Assembly (NCBI GenBank): GCA_003165075.1
Contig: PLSM01000170.1
Coordinates: 1 to 46,613 of the forward strand
Direction of reading: 5' to 3'
DNA from: Acidobacteriaceae bacterium
Lineage (GTDB): Bacteria > Acidobacteriota > Terriglobia > Terriglobales > Acidobacteriaceae
DNA length: 46,613 nt
Positions within the stretch are counted from its first letter, which is position 1, and the number at the start of each line of letters is the position of its first letter. Below the pieces are notes generated by a model that was not told the DNA's origin, did not search any database, and saw only the letters and a list, made by a program, of their open reading frames with translations. Shown here piece by piece: positions 1-8,053 of this stretch. Both the position numbers and the translations under genes were made by a program.

Positions 1-24
1 CCGTCGATCAGCGAGACGGCTTGA
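1..24 (+). CDS. possible 3' end of an upstream gene (partial)
   Basis: Seven codons followed by TGA are open from the window edge. The only support is the perfect 12-bp hairpin that begins 8 bp after the stop, as expected for a terminator behind a real gene. Two other frames on this strand are also open for a few more codons, so the assignment is weak and no product can be given. Confidence 0.25.
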   Translation, partial: PSISETA

Positions 25-31
25 GGCGGAC

Positions 32-65
32 CCGGACTGGCTGCGCGGATAAGCAGCCAGTCCGG
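32..65 (+). terminator. 12-bp perfect hairpin, probable terminator
   Basis: Positions 32-43 (CCGGACTGGCTG) are exactly complementary to 54-65, with a 10-nt loop. A short C/T-rich stretch follows rather than a clean T-run. The placement just after a stop codon and about 195 bp before the next gene suggests it ends upstream transcription. It could also act as a leader structure. Confidence 0.5.
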
Positions 66-259
66 TAGGCCCCCTTTGGGCTTGTACCTCCTATACCGTT
101 ATGGGTAGTGTTACGGGGATTTTGGTCTCGTTACGCGTAGCTTCAAGCAGCCTTGAGGCCGACAGCTTGGGGTATCGACTCAACACGACCGAATGCAATG
201 GGGTGTGGTTTAACCCAAGTTGGCCATTGTTCAAAGTTACAGTGAAATAGGAGACGCCT

Positions 260-2701
260 ATGCCGTCGAAATGGAACCGTCGCGAATTCTTGGGTGCAAG
301 CGCGCTGGCCGGAGCGGCTCTCGCCGTTGGGCCGCTGCCGCAGGCCCATGCAGCGTCTGCCGGAACCGTGCGATTTGAGGGCCGGATAACTCAATTCCCG
401 GCCCACAAATACCGGCCGTATGTATCCAAGCCGGCTCAGACCGCGAACGCGGCCACCTGGGTGCAGTTCGATCTCGGCTCGGCGGTTGCCGTGGAGGCCC
501 TCCGGCTGTATCCGAATTTCGGTTACGCCCCTCCCTCGTTTGGCTTTCCCGCACACTTGAGAATCGAAGGGTCAAATACGCCCGGCTTCGAAAATGCGAA
601 CCTGTTGTTCGAACCCCCGGCAGACGCTCTCCCCGATCCAAACGACAGCATAGTCCTTCTTGCACTCCCGTCCTCTCCCGCGACAGCTTACCGCTATGTT
701 CGGCTAACCGCCACCCTGCTCAGGCACGCCGGTGGTGTGGAATCCGGACTTTCCCCGGAATACGGCCTCTCTTTTGCCAAGGTTGAAGTCCTCTCGGGCG
801 GCCGCGACGTCGCAGAAGGCAAACATGTCACGGCCGATCCGCAGTGGGGAAATACTCGCGATCTGGCGCAGCTCACACGCAAGCCTCGTCCCATGGGCGA
901 GGGAGTCGTCGTCGACAACCCGCAAAATGTGACACCGGAAAGCTCATGGAAGCCGGTGCCCTACCGGGCGCAGATGCCCCGCAAAGGTGTCGAGTTACAG
1001 CCGGGTCTCTTCAAAGAGACCATGGATAACAACATTGGCTACCTGCTCAGTTCGTTTTCTGTGGACGAGATGTTGCGGCCCTTCAGGGAGCGCGCCGGAA
1101 AGCCAATCGGGACGGACCTACGCAAGCCGCGCGGTTTTTGGGATCTGGATCTGCCGGGTTCGTCGGCAGGACGTTTTCTCATGGGCGCTGGGAACACCTT
1201 GCGGTGGCAGGAGCACGCAGAACTGCGCCGTTGGATGAACGAGATTGTGGACGGCATCGCCGAGTGCCGCCAGCCCAACGGCTACATCATGGCTTACCCG
1301 GAGGAATCTATCTTCCATTCCGAGCGTGCCGGATACACAAGGGCGTGGGTGACGCATGGCTTGATCGAGGCAGGCTACGCCGGCAACACCAAAGCTTTCG
1401 ACCTGCTGCGCGGCTACTATGACTGGTTCGACAAGTGCGCCTATCTCCCCAAGCTGATGCGCGGCACCTCTCAGGGCGTCCAGGGAATGATAGCCAACAC
1501 CCGCATGTATTTCACCCCCCTGGGCAAGCCGCTGGACCTTCAAGTGATACAGCGCTATTACCAGGAGAATTACTGGCTCGAAGGGCTGGCTCAGCGCGAT
1601 GAAGAGATGGTCTGGCAGTATCCTTATGACCGGCCGCATAACTACCTGATCACCGACTTTGAGGCCTATCTGGACCTGTATCGTGCCACCGGCGACAAGC
1701 GATACCTGGATGCGGTGCTTGGCGCTTGGCAGCTTTACCACGACAATTGGGAGCACGTGGGTGGCTCCATTGCCATCACCGAGTTCGGCGAGTTTCCGCC
1801 CAAGTCCTACCGGCTGAAGGAGCAGTTCCTCTTTTGCGAAACCGGCGAGCTATGCGGAAGCAGCTTCTGGGCTTTTCTGAACCAGCGCCTGCACCTGCTC
1901 GATCCCGCCCAGGAAAAATATGTCACTGAGATCGAGAAGTCGATCTACAACGTCGGCATCGCCAACCAGGTTGATACCCGTGGCTTGATGTACCACGCCA
2001 GACTGGTGGGCCTGAAGGGCGACATGATGGTGAGCATCTGCGATAACTCTTGCTGCGAGGGGCAAGGCACGCGGCTTCTGGGTGCGATTCCGGAGTTTCT
2101 CTATTCCGTCGTGCCAGAAGGCCCGGATGCAGGGCTATTCGTCGATATGTTTGCGCCTTCGTCGATTCACTGGTCGCAGGCGGGCCAGGAGATTCAACTT
2201 ACGGCCAAGACAAGCTTTCCTGAAACTCCCGAAGTTGAGCTGGCGTTCTCACTTGCGCAACCGCAGCGATCGACCATCCGCGTGCGCACGCCCTCCTGGG
2301 CGGCGGCAGAGATGCCTGTTCATGTCAACGGGCAGTTGGCGGCGACTGGCAAGCCCGGCAGTTACGTCGTGCTCGACCGGACCTGGCGCTCGGGAGACAC
2401 CATCTCCTTTACTCTGCCTGTCGCGTTCCGCCTGACACGCTATACCGGGATGGACAAGATCGAGGGTCACGAGCGGTATGCTCTTGAATACGGCCCCATT
2501 CTGCTGGCGATTGAGGGCAGTGATGATGCGCGCTTGCTGGCTCGGGGAATAAACGCGAAGGATTTCCTGAAGCAGTTGACGCCGAGTTTCGAGCGGCCGC
2601 TGCACTTTGAGATTGCGGGTAACCCGCAACACCACTACGCTCCTTATTTCGCGATCAAGAACGATTCATTCACATGCTATCCGGTGATCGATCTGGTTTA
2701 A
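260..2701 (+). CDS. Tat-exported GH127-type beta-L-arabinofuranosidase (DUF1680) with N-terminal discoidin-like domain
   Basis: The product is 813 residues. It opens with a twin-arginine signal (RREF at 7-10, hydrophobic to about 28, Ala-rich cleavage region near 31). Residues about 35-185 resemble an F5/8-type C (discoidin) carbohydrate-binding fold. The remainder matches the (alpha/alpha)6 barrel plus beta-sandwich of DUF1680/GH127 enzymes, which remove beta-L-arabinofuranose from plant glycans. In the characterised family member HypBA1 a zinc-bound cysteine is the nucleophile, with ligands in an E-x-C motif and a Cys-Cys pair. The equivalents here are E530/C532 (GELCGSS) and C598/C599 (DNSCCEG). 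An AGGAG ribosome site six bases before the ATG fixes the start. It stands alone on the plus strand. GH146 or another DUF1680 family is a possible alternative specificity. Confidence 0.85.
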   Translation: MPSKWNRREFLGASALAGAALAVGPLPQAHAASAGTVRFEGRITQFPAHKYRPYVSKPAQTANAATWVQFDLGSAVAVEALRLYPNFGYAPPSFGFPAHLRIEGSNTPGFENANLLFEPPADALPDPNDSIVLLALPSSPATAYRYVRLTATLLRHAGGVESGLSPEYGLSFAKVEVLSGGRDVAEGKHVTADPQWGNTRDLAQLTRKPRPMGEGVVVDNPQNVTPESSWKPVPYRAQMPRKGVELQPGLFKETMDNNIGYLLSSFSVDEMLRPFRERAGKPIGTDLRKPRGFWDLDLPGSSAGRFLMGAGNTLRWQEHAELRRWMNEIVDGIAECRQPNGYIMAYPEESIFHSERAGYTRAWVTHGLIEAGYAGNTKAFDLLRGYYDWFDKCAYLPKLMRGTSQGVQGMIANTRMYFTPLGKPLDLQVIQRYYQENYWLEGLAQRDEEMVWQYPYDRPHNYLITDFEAYLDLYRATGDKRYLDAVLGAWQLYHDNWEHVGGSIAITEFGEFPPKSYRLKEQFLFCETGELCGSSFWAFLNQRLHLLDPAQEKYVTEIEKSIYNVGIANQVDTRGLMYHARLVGLKGDMMVSICDNSCCEGQGTRLLGAIPEFLYSVVPEGPDAGLFVDMFAPSSIHWSQAGQEIQLTAKTSFPETPEVELAFSLAQPQRSTIRVRTPSWAAAEMPVHVNGQLAATGKPGSYVVLDRTWRSGDTISFTLPVAFRLTRYTGMDKIEGHERYALEYGPILLAIEGSDDARLLARGINAKDFLKQLTPSFERPLHFEIAGNPQHHYAPYFAIKNDSFTCYPVIDLV

Positions 2702-2853
2702 CCTGCTCGGCGGCGGTCCAGTACTTCTGGCGTGATCCAAAACGTCAGACTACCTCGACGCCGAGGACCTCCATCGTAGTCCGCCCAATTCTTCACCGGG
2801 AACTTCATCTTGGGTATATTGGGGCAGTGCAGGGCGTCGTGCTTTTTCGGCAT
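2698..2853 (-). pseudogene. N-terminal relic of an IS5-type transposase
   Basis: Read on the minus strand from an ATG at 2853, the frame gives about 51 residues beginning MPKKHDALH and containing NWADYDGGPRRRGSLTFWIT. This is the characteristic N-terminal block of IS5-family transposases (NWxxYxxxLxxRGSLTxW). It stops at the end of the neighbouring glycosidase gene, so the DDE catalytic domain is absent. The sequence upstream of this frame (2854-2920, minus strand) has a GTTGTTGCACGGAT stretch that resembles the terminal repeat of such elements. I infer a dead insertion-sequence end left beside the GH127 gene. Family recognition is from memory of the motif. Confidence 0.65.
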
Positions 2854-3133
2854 CGAATGGCAGCCTTTCAGTGGTCTGTTCCAGACTGGCCTATTTCGAC
2901 CCCATCCGTGCAACAACGCCCAGTTCAATACTCTGCAGGTCAGCCGTTTCCCTATAGCTCGGGCTACTTTGGGGGAGCCTACTAAGTCTTCATCCAGTCC
3001 ACATTTGTGAGCACGCCAAATTGCGGAAATGCATTGCAGTTGTTAGGATTCAGGTGTAGAAGTCAACCGGCTGCACGCGGCTGCACGGCGTGCAGCCGCA
3101 TCTTTCCCGAGAGAAGAGAAGAAGACTCGCGCG
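2854..3133. other. gap between the IS relic and the FG-GAP gene
   Basis: No convincing gene is visible. The first part is probably the non-coding end of the IS5-type relic. The last 60 bp hold a 10-bp hairpin just upstream of the next start codon. Confidence 0.6.
3077..3099 (+). promoter_or_regulatory. perfect 10-bp hairpin in the leader of the FG-GAP gene
   Basis: GCGGCTGCAC at 3077-3086 pairs exactly with 3090-3099 around a GGC loop. It ends 34 bp before the ATG at 3134. A GGCTGCACG direct repeat begins inside it. It could be a leader RNA structure or an attenuator; there is no T-run to make it a clear terminator. Confidence 0.4.
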
Positions 3134-4888
3134 ATGACTCACGTTCTCGATTCGGGCAAACTCAGCCGTAGGCTCATCGTGCGGATGCTTTCGGGCGTGG
3201 CTGCCTTCGCATGTGCGCGGCGCGGCCTCTTTGCCGCTCAGGTCGCTGTCCAACCCGCGACAAAGCCGGAACCTTCTCCCTCGCCCATTCGCTTTGAAGA
3301 AGTGGCAAATCACTCAGGGTTACATTTCGTTACCCACAACCACCCAACGGCGAACAAGAACCAGATCGAGACAATGGTAGCCGGCGTTGGGCTGCTGGAC
3401 TACGACGGAGACGGATTGCTCGACATCTTCCTCGTCAATGGCGCAGAGATTCCTTCGCTGGAGAAGAGCTCGCCCGAGTACTGGAACCGGCTTTTCCACA
3501 ACAACGGCGACGGCACATTCACTGATGTGACGGAGAAGGCCGGTGTTATAGGGTTCGGCTATGGCATGGGTGTGGCCGTGGCCGACTACGATAACGACGG
3601 TCGGCCCGATATCTTCGTAGCCAACGTGACCAGTAACCAATTGCTGCACAACAATGGCAACGGTACATTCACCGACGTTACGGCGAGGGCCGGCCTAAGT
3701 GGCGCATTGCACAACGGGAAGAAGATGTGGTCGGTTGGCGCAGGGTGGTTTGACTATAACAACGATGGATTGCTCGATCTGTTTGTGGTGAACTATTGCG
3801 GTTGGGAGGTGAATAAAGATCCGTTCTGCGCGCTCAAAGAGGGACTGCGCGCCTACTGCCATCCGAAGTACTATCTGCCGCTGCATAACACGCTTTATCG
3901 CAACAACGGCGACGGAACGTTTACCGATGTTACGCACGAGACTGGTCTGGATGCATTTTTTGGCAAAGGCATGAGCGTGAGTTTTGCCGACTACGACCGC
4001 GACGGCTATGTCGATGCATTTGTTGCCAATGACACCACACCCAACTTCCTTTTCCATAACCTCGGCGGTAAGCGCTTCGAAGAGGTTGCGGTTGGCGCAG
4101 GCGTTGCGTACTCACCTGACGGCAACGCGCTTTCGGGCATGGGCTCGGATTTTCGCGACGTGAACAACGACGGATTGCCGGATATCTGGCACACCGCCGT
4201 GGAACACCAGACATTTCCGCTTTATCTCAACCTGGGCAAGGGGCAGTTTGTCGATGCCACCGCCACCAGCGGCCTGGCCCAATTAACCAATCACATGAGC
4301 GGGTGGGGCAACGGCATCTACGACTTCGATAATGACGGGTGGAAGGATTTGTTTGTTGCCCGCTCAAACGTGATGGACAATATTCATGAGCTTGTGGCGA
4401 GCGAGGAGTACCCGGAGCGCAACTCGCTCTTCCGCAACTTGGGTAACGGCAAATTCGAGGAGGTGGGCGAGCAGGCGGGTCCCGATTTTGTTATTGCTTC
4501 GCCGCATCGCGGCGTAGCCTTTGGCGACATCAACAACGACGGCCGCATTGACATGGTGGTGACGCAGCTTGGTGGCAACGCAAAGCTCTTTCACAATGCG
4601 ACGGCCAACGGCTGCCACTGGATCCTCATCAGGCTGGTAGGTACACGATCGAATCGCATGGGACTGGGTGCGCAAATCCGTATCACCACAGAGGACGGCG
4701 CGACGCAGTGGAACCAGGCGACTACCGCAGTGGGCTATGCCTGCTCGAGTGACCCGAGGGTGCACTTCGGCCTGGGCAAGAACCGGCTGATCCGCGAGCT
4801 TGAAGTGCTCTGGCCCAGCCGCACGCGGCAAACGCTGCAAAACGTCGAAGTCGACCGCATTATGACCATCGAGGAACCGCGCGGCTGA
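3134..4888 (+). CDS. secreted FG-GAP/VCBS repeat protein with C-terminal ASPIC/UnbV domain (CRTAC1-like)
   Basis: The product is 584 residues. The N-terminus has arginines followed by a hydrophobic stretch (about 12-35), suggesting export, although the signal is not textbook. Residues about 50-480 carry at least seven calcium-binding loops of DxDxDG type (DYDGDG, DYDNDG, DYNNDG, DYDRDG, DVNNDG, DFDNDG, DINNDG). They alternate with LFHNNGDGTFTDVT-like strands, the signature of a seven-bladed FG-GAP propeller. The last ~90 residues form an ASPIC/UnbV domain (from CHWILIRLVG onward). Such proteins are abundant in Acidobacteriota and Planctomycetes; the molecular role is unknown but is probably extracellular binding. 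The ribosome site is weak (purine-rich GAGAAGAGAAGAAG). It is convergent with a TPR gene. Confidence 0.85.
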   Translation: MTHVLDSGKLSRRLIVRMLSGVAAFACARRGLFAAQVAVQPATKPEPSPSPIRFEEVANHSGLHFVTHNHPTANKNQIETMVAGVGLLDYDGDGLLDIFLVNGAEIPSLEKSSPEYWNRLFHNNGDGTFTDVTEKAGVIGFGYGMGVAVADYDNDGRPDIFVANVTSNQLLHNNGNGTFTDVTARAGLSGALHNGKKMWSVGAGWFDYNNDGLLDLFVVNYCGWEVNKDPFCALKEGLRAYCHPKYYLPLHNTLYRNNGDGTFTDVTHETGLDAFFGKGMSVSFADYDRDGYVDAFVANDTTPNFLFHNLGGKRFEEVAVGAGVAYSPDGNALSGMGSDFRDVNNDGLPDIWHTAVEHQTFPLYLNLGKGQFVDATATSGLAQLTNHMSGWGNGIYDFDNDGWKDLFVARSNVMDNIHELVASEEYPERNSLFRNLGNGKFEEVGEQAGPDFVIASPHRGVAFGDINNDGRIDMVVTQLGGNAKLFHNATANGCHWILIRLVGTRSNRMGLGAQIRITTEDGATQWNQATTAVGYACSSDPRVHFGLGKNRLIRELEVLWPSRTRQTLQNVEVDRIMTIEEPRG

Positions 4889-4961
4889 TTGCACGGCTGC
4901 ACGCTGGTTGCAAGAGAGCCGCTGACTACTCGTTCTCCGGGGAAAGCGAATTTGACCTTTC

Positions 4962-4977
4962 ACAAGCTCGGGCTTGT
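4962..4977. terminator. small hairpin between convergent genes
   Basis: ACAAGC at 4962-4967 pairs with GCTTGT at 4972-4977 around a TCGG loop, in the gap between the FG-GAP and TPR genes that converge on it. The stem is short and no T-run follows, so terminator function is only suggested by position. Confidence 0.3.
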
Positions 4978-5061
4978 CTATGCCCTGTTACCTGGCCCCC
5001 AATGTTGGCAATTTGCATTCAGCGCACCTTCAACTCGATCGTCGGGAGAAAGATGCTTGGG

Positions 5062-6276
5062 TCAGTGTTTTTTCGCGCCATCCATGCCGTCTTTGATTTC
5101 GCTTTGCAGCAGGCCGGTCGTACCGGGCGCGCCTTCGGTGGCATTTTCGGACCTTTGTGCCTGGGTGAGCCTTTGGAACTCAGCGCGCGATCGCGCGGCG
5201 TCTTCTGCACGCCCGACATGCGCGTAGGCCGAGCCCAACGCGAGCTCGACGCGCGCCTCCCCAGGGAAGGCTTTGCGCGCGATTTCCAACTCTGGCACAG
5301 CCCGACTGAACTCGCCGACATCTAGCAACAGTAGCCCCAGCACGTAGTGCGCGTAGGGCAGTTCGGGCGCAAGCCTCACGGCCTCCTCCGCATAGGGAAC
5401 TCCGGCGGCCGAATCCACCTTGTACTCTGCCGCGCCAATGCAGAAGCGCGCCAGAATGCTGCTGGGATCATCTTCAATTTCCAGCTTGTACTGGCGGATG
5501 GCCCCGGCTGAGTCGCCAGCGTCCTCGAGGAAGCGGCCATAGGCCAGATGGAACTTGCGGAAGTGCGGCGCGAGCGCGGCAACAAGCTCGAACTCTTGGC
5601 GGCCGGCGTCGAAGTTCTTGCGCGCACCCAGACAGGCTCCGCGGCCTACATGCATCGTCGCCTGCGCCGCCTGTCCATCGGTGGGAGGCTGGGCGTCCGT
5701 CATCCATAGCGCCACCATGCCCATGGCAATCACGGCATCCTGGTCGGCTGCTCCGCCTTGGCAAAGCGAGCCCAGCGCGCTCCGAGCGGCCTCGAACCTG
5801 CCTGCACGCCGGAGCAGCACGCCCTCGTCATAGAGCATCACCCGCCGCAATTGCTCGTCGTCAGCAATGCCGATCGCCTTGGCGGCCTCGAGGCTCTTTA
5901 GCGCCTCGCCGTCCTGGCCAAGGCGAAACTGGCAAAGCCCCAGCATGGCGTGCGCTGTGCCGTGTCGGGGTTCGAGTGCGATCACCTTTTTGAATTCGAG
6001 CGCGGCCTCTGCGTAGCGATCCGCGTCGTAGTCAATGGCGCCCAGCGTCCACCAGCCTTCGGCCCAGCGTGGGTTGATACGCAGCGCTTTGCGATTGAGT
6101 GCGACCGCCTCGTCCAAGCGCTCCGCATCGCGTGCGGCCGCAGCCTTCGAGACAAGCGCCCTAAATTCGGTCTCTGGCGCCGGCTTCGAGCCGGATTGCG
6201 CACAGTTCGCGCCAGCGGCTCCCGCGATCAATGCGGCTAGCAAGGCTATAATGCCAATCTGTTTTGGAGGTCTCAT
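5062..6276 (-). CDS. exported tetratricopeptide-repeat protein
   Basis: The product is 404 residues from the ATG at 6276, which follows AAAGGA at short spacing. An in-frame GTG at 6294 would add six residues but lacks a ribosome site. The start chosen gives a clean signal peptide (MRPPKQ then a hydrophobic run, cleavage near ANCAQS). The rest is helical with successive TPR units. Clear ones lie around residues 40-120 (AVALNRKALRINP, AALEFKKVIALEP, ALKSLEAAKAIG), and further degenerate units continue to about 375. TPR arrays are protein-interaction scaffolds. It converges on the ASPIC/UnbV gene; these two families often co-occur in Acidobacteriota, so a functional link is plausible but is inferred. 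Function is otherwise unknown. Confidence 0.8.
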   Translation of the reverse strand: MRPPKQIGIIALLAALIAGAAGANCAQSGSKPAPETEFRALVSKAAAARDAERLDEAVALNRKALRINPRWAEGWWTLGAIDYDADRYAEAALEFKKVIALEPRHGTAHAMLGLCQFRLGQDGEALKSLEAAKAIGIADDEQLRRVMLYDEGVLLRRAGRFEAARSALGSLCQGGAADQDAVIAMGMVALWMTDAQPPTDGQAAQATMHVGRGACLGARKNFDAGRQEFELVAALAPHFRKFHLAYGRFLEDAGDSAGAIRQYKLEIEDDPSSILARFCIGAAEYKVDSAAGVPYAEEAVRLAPELPYAHYVLGLLLLDVGEFSRAVPELEIARKAFPGEARVELALGSAYAHVGRAEDAARSRAEFQRLTQAQRSENATEGAPGTTGLLQSEIKDGMDGAKKH

Positions 6277-6892
6277 CGTCCTTTGCTTGTGCACGCTACT
6301 GAGCCGAAATGTACCTGATACTGGGCTATTCCTTCCGAAGGCGAGTCAATTCGCTATTAGAATCATATGCCAAGATGTTTGGAGCCGTGAACGAGGATTA
6401 TCTCCGTACGTTGTTGGAGTTGGAGAAACGGCGGGCCCCAAACTCCCTTTTGTCGCAGGCTATTTTCGAGGATGAACCGCAGACGCAGGAGTCCTCTTCC
6501 TCCGAAGAGGACAAGAACCATGAGCGCGCGGATTATCACGAGGATGAAATGCCGCGGCATACCCGCGATGAGATGCACACGCGGGAAGCAGATATTCTTC
6601 GCCTCTCGACGTGCCGGCGTGTGGTTCTAGTTAGGACGACTGCCCTAACTCTGAATTCTCAGTCGAAGCCGGTACCAATAGCCACGCGCCCGAGCGTGCC
6701 GGAAGGGCTTTCGCCGAAATAACCAGGTCTTCATTTGTCCCCGTTCGAAGCGAGTTTACTGACATTCCTTCGCCAACTCACGGCTATCGGTTTGGCAGGT
6801 CAAAAACTCAAGGTGGGCAAGCTGCTGGAAAGCTCTCTGGCCAAGATCGAAACTTTCCAAAACCAGCCCGTGTAGTACTGTGAAAGGCAAGG
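6277..6892. other. 616-bp gap without a convincing gene
   Basis: The region separates the divergent TPR and methyltransferase-like genes and must hold both promoters. A plus-strand frame at 6309-6722 is open, but its composition (runs of Ser/Glu, then Arg-rich with no hydrophobic core) does not look like a conserved protein. A 46-codon frame starting at a TTG and ending just before 6892 looks somewhat more protein-like (helical, FLRQLTAIGLAGQKLKVGKL) but cannot be assigned. Confidence 0.5.
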
Positions 6893-7945
6893 ATGAAAGC
6901 CATGTATGAAGAAATGACCTCGCTTGAACGGTGTCAGGCAACCATTCGGCTGGAGCCACATGATCGCGTTCCAGTGGACCTACACAACTTCATGATGACT
7001 GTAGTGGACGAAAAGCTGTCTCCCGCAAAGCTCTATCAGGATGGGCAGTTACTGGGAGAGGCACAGTTGGCGTCGTGGAAGAGATTCGGGCACGACATGC
7101 TCATTGTCGAGAACGGAACTGCGGCGCTCGCGGAGGCCTGTGGCTGCGAGGTAAGCTATCTGCCTGGCAGTGCGCCGGTGATTGAGAGACCCCTTCTCGC
7201 GGATCTTTCCAAGGTTTCGAGCCTCAAGAAGCCCGATCCGTGGAATTCACCCTTGTGCAAGGCTGTGATTGAAGCCACTCAATTTCTGCTTGACCAAATT
7301 GGCGACCGGGTTTTCGTGATGGGCCGAGCTGACCAGGGACCGTTCAGCCTGGCTTGCATGATTGCCGGGCCGGAGACGTTGATGGTCGGAATGGCTGCGG
7401 GCGAGAATGATGAGGAAATCTTCGAGCTTCTCAGATATACGAGCGACGCATTTATTCTCTACGCCCAGATATTCAGAGAAATGGGATGTCATGGGACTTC
7501 AGCCGGAGAGGCACAGGGTTCTCCAGACGTCATTTCTCCCGCGATGTATGAGAAATACTGTCTTCCTTATGCCCAGAAGATTACGCGTGCTGTGCAGAAT
7601 GACGACTTTTTTCTCTCCTACCATATTTGCGGAGATACCACGAAAATCATCGATCGTATGGCTGAGACGGGTGCAGCAATACTGGAATTCGATTATAAGT
7701 GCGACAAGTCTTCTGCTAAGAGGGCAACAGCGGGAAAGACTACGCTTCTAGGCCCCATCGACCCGAGCGGCGTCTTGCATCACGGTTCGATCGCGGAGGT
7801 CGAAGCTGCGTGTCGTGAAGCCATCGAGGTGCTCGCACCGGGCGGTGGATTCATACTTGGGCCGGGCTGCGCCCTTCCTGGAACCACACCTCCGGAGAAT
7901 ATTGACAAGCTTCTGGAGTGCGCAAAGGTTTATGGCAAATACTGA
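6893..7945 (+). CDS. uroporphyrinogen decarboxylase-fold methyltransferase, MtaA/CmuA-like
   Basis: The product is 350 residues covering the whole UROD-fold domain. True HemE lacks metal ligands, whereas MtaA/MtbA/CmuA-type methylcobamide:thiol methyltransferases bind zinc through an H-x-C motif and a late cysteine. Both are here: H244 and C246 in SYHICGDTT, and C326 in GPGCALPGTTPPEN. I therefore call it a corrinoid- or thiol-linked methyltransferase-like enzyme, not a heme-pathway decarboxylase. Its substrate is unknown. No corrinoid protein or substrate-specific methyltransferase lies beside it. AAAGG five bases upstream supports the ATG at 6893. It stands between a TPR gene and an RNase T2 gene on the same strand as the latter. 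Confidence 0.75.
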   Translation: MKAMYEEMTSLERCQATIRLEPHDRVPVDLHNFMMTVVDEKLSPAKLYQDGQLLGEAQLASWKRFGHDMLIVENGTAALAEACGCEVSYLPGSAPVIERPLLADLSKVSSLKKPDPWNSPLCKAVIEATQFLLDQIGDRVFVMGRADQGPFSLACMIAGPETLMVGMAAGENDEEIFELLRYTSDAFILYAQIFREMGCHGTSAGEAQGSPDVISPAMYEKYCLPYAQKITRAVQNDDFFLSYHICGDTTKIIDRMAETGAAILEFDYKCDKSSAKRATAGKTTLLGPIDPSGVLHHGSIAEVEAACREAIEVLAPGGGFILGPGCALPGTTPPENIDKLLECAKVYGKY

Positions 7946-8053
7946 TCGAGCGATCGATCCCATCCGCAAGCCGTAGTATATGAGAGAAATGTGTGGCAAT
8001 TCCAGCATGGCCTGTCAGGGCTTGTATTTCAGGGCTCTGAGGAGAAGGGCAAA

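Noticed and set aside
6309..6722. Plus-strand frame of 137 codons upstream of the methyltransferase-like gene
   Set aside because: Low-complexity Ser/Glu-rich then Arg-rich, no ribosome site, no recognisable family. Kept only as a note in the gap entry.
6893..7945. Annotation as hemE uroporphyrinogen decarboxylase
   Set aside because: The H-x-C and late Cys ligands are those of MtaA/CmuA-type methyltransferases; HemE does not have them.
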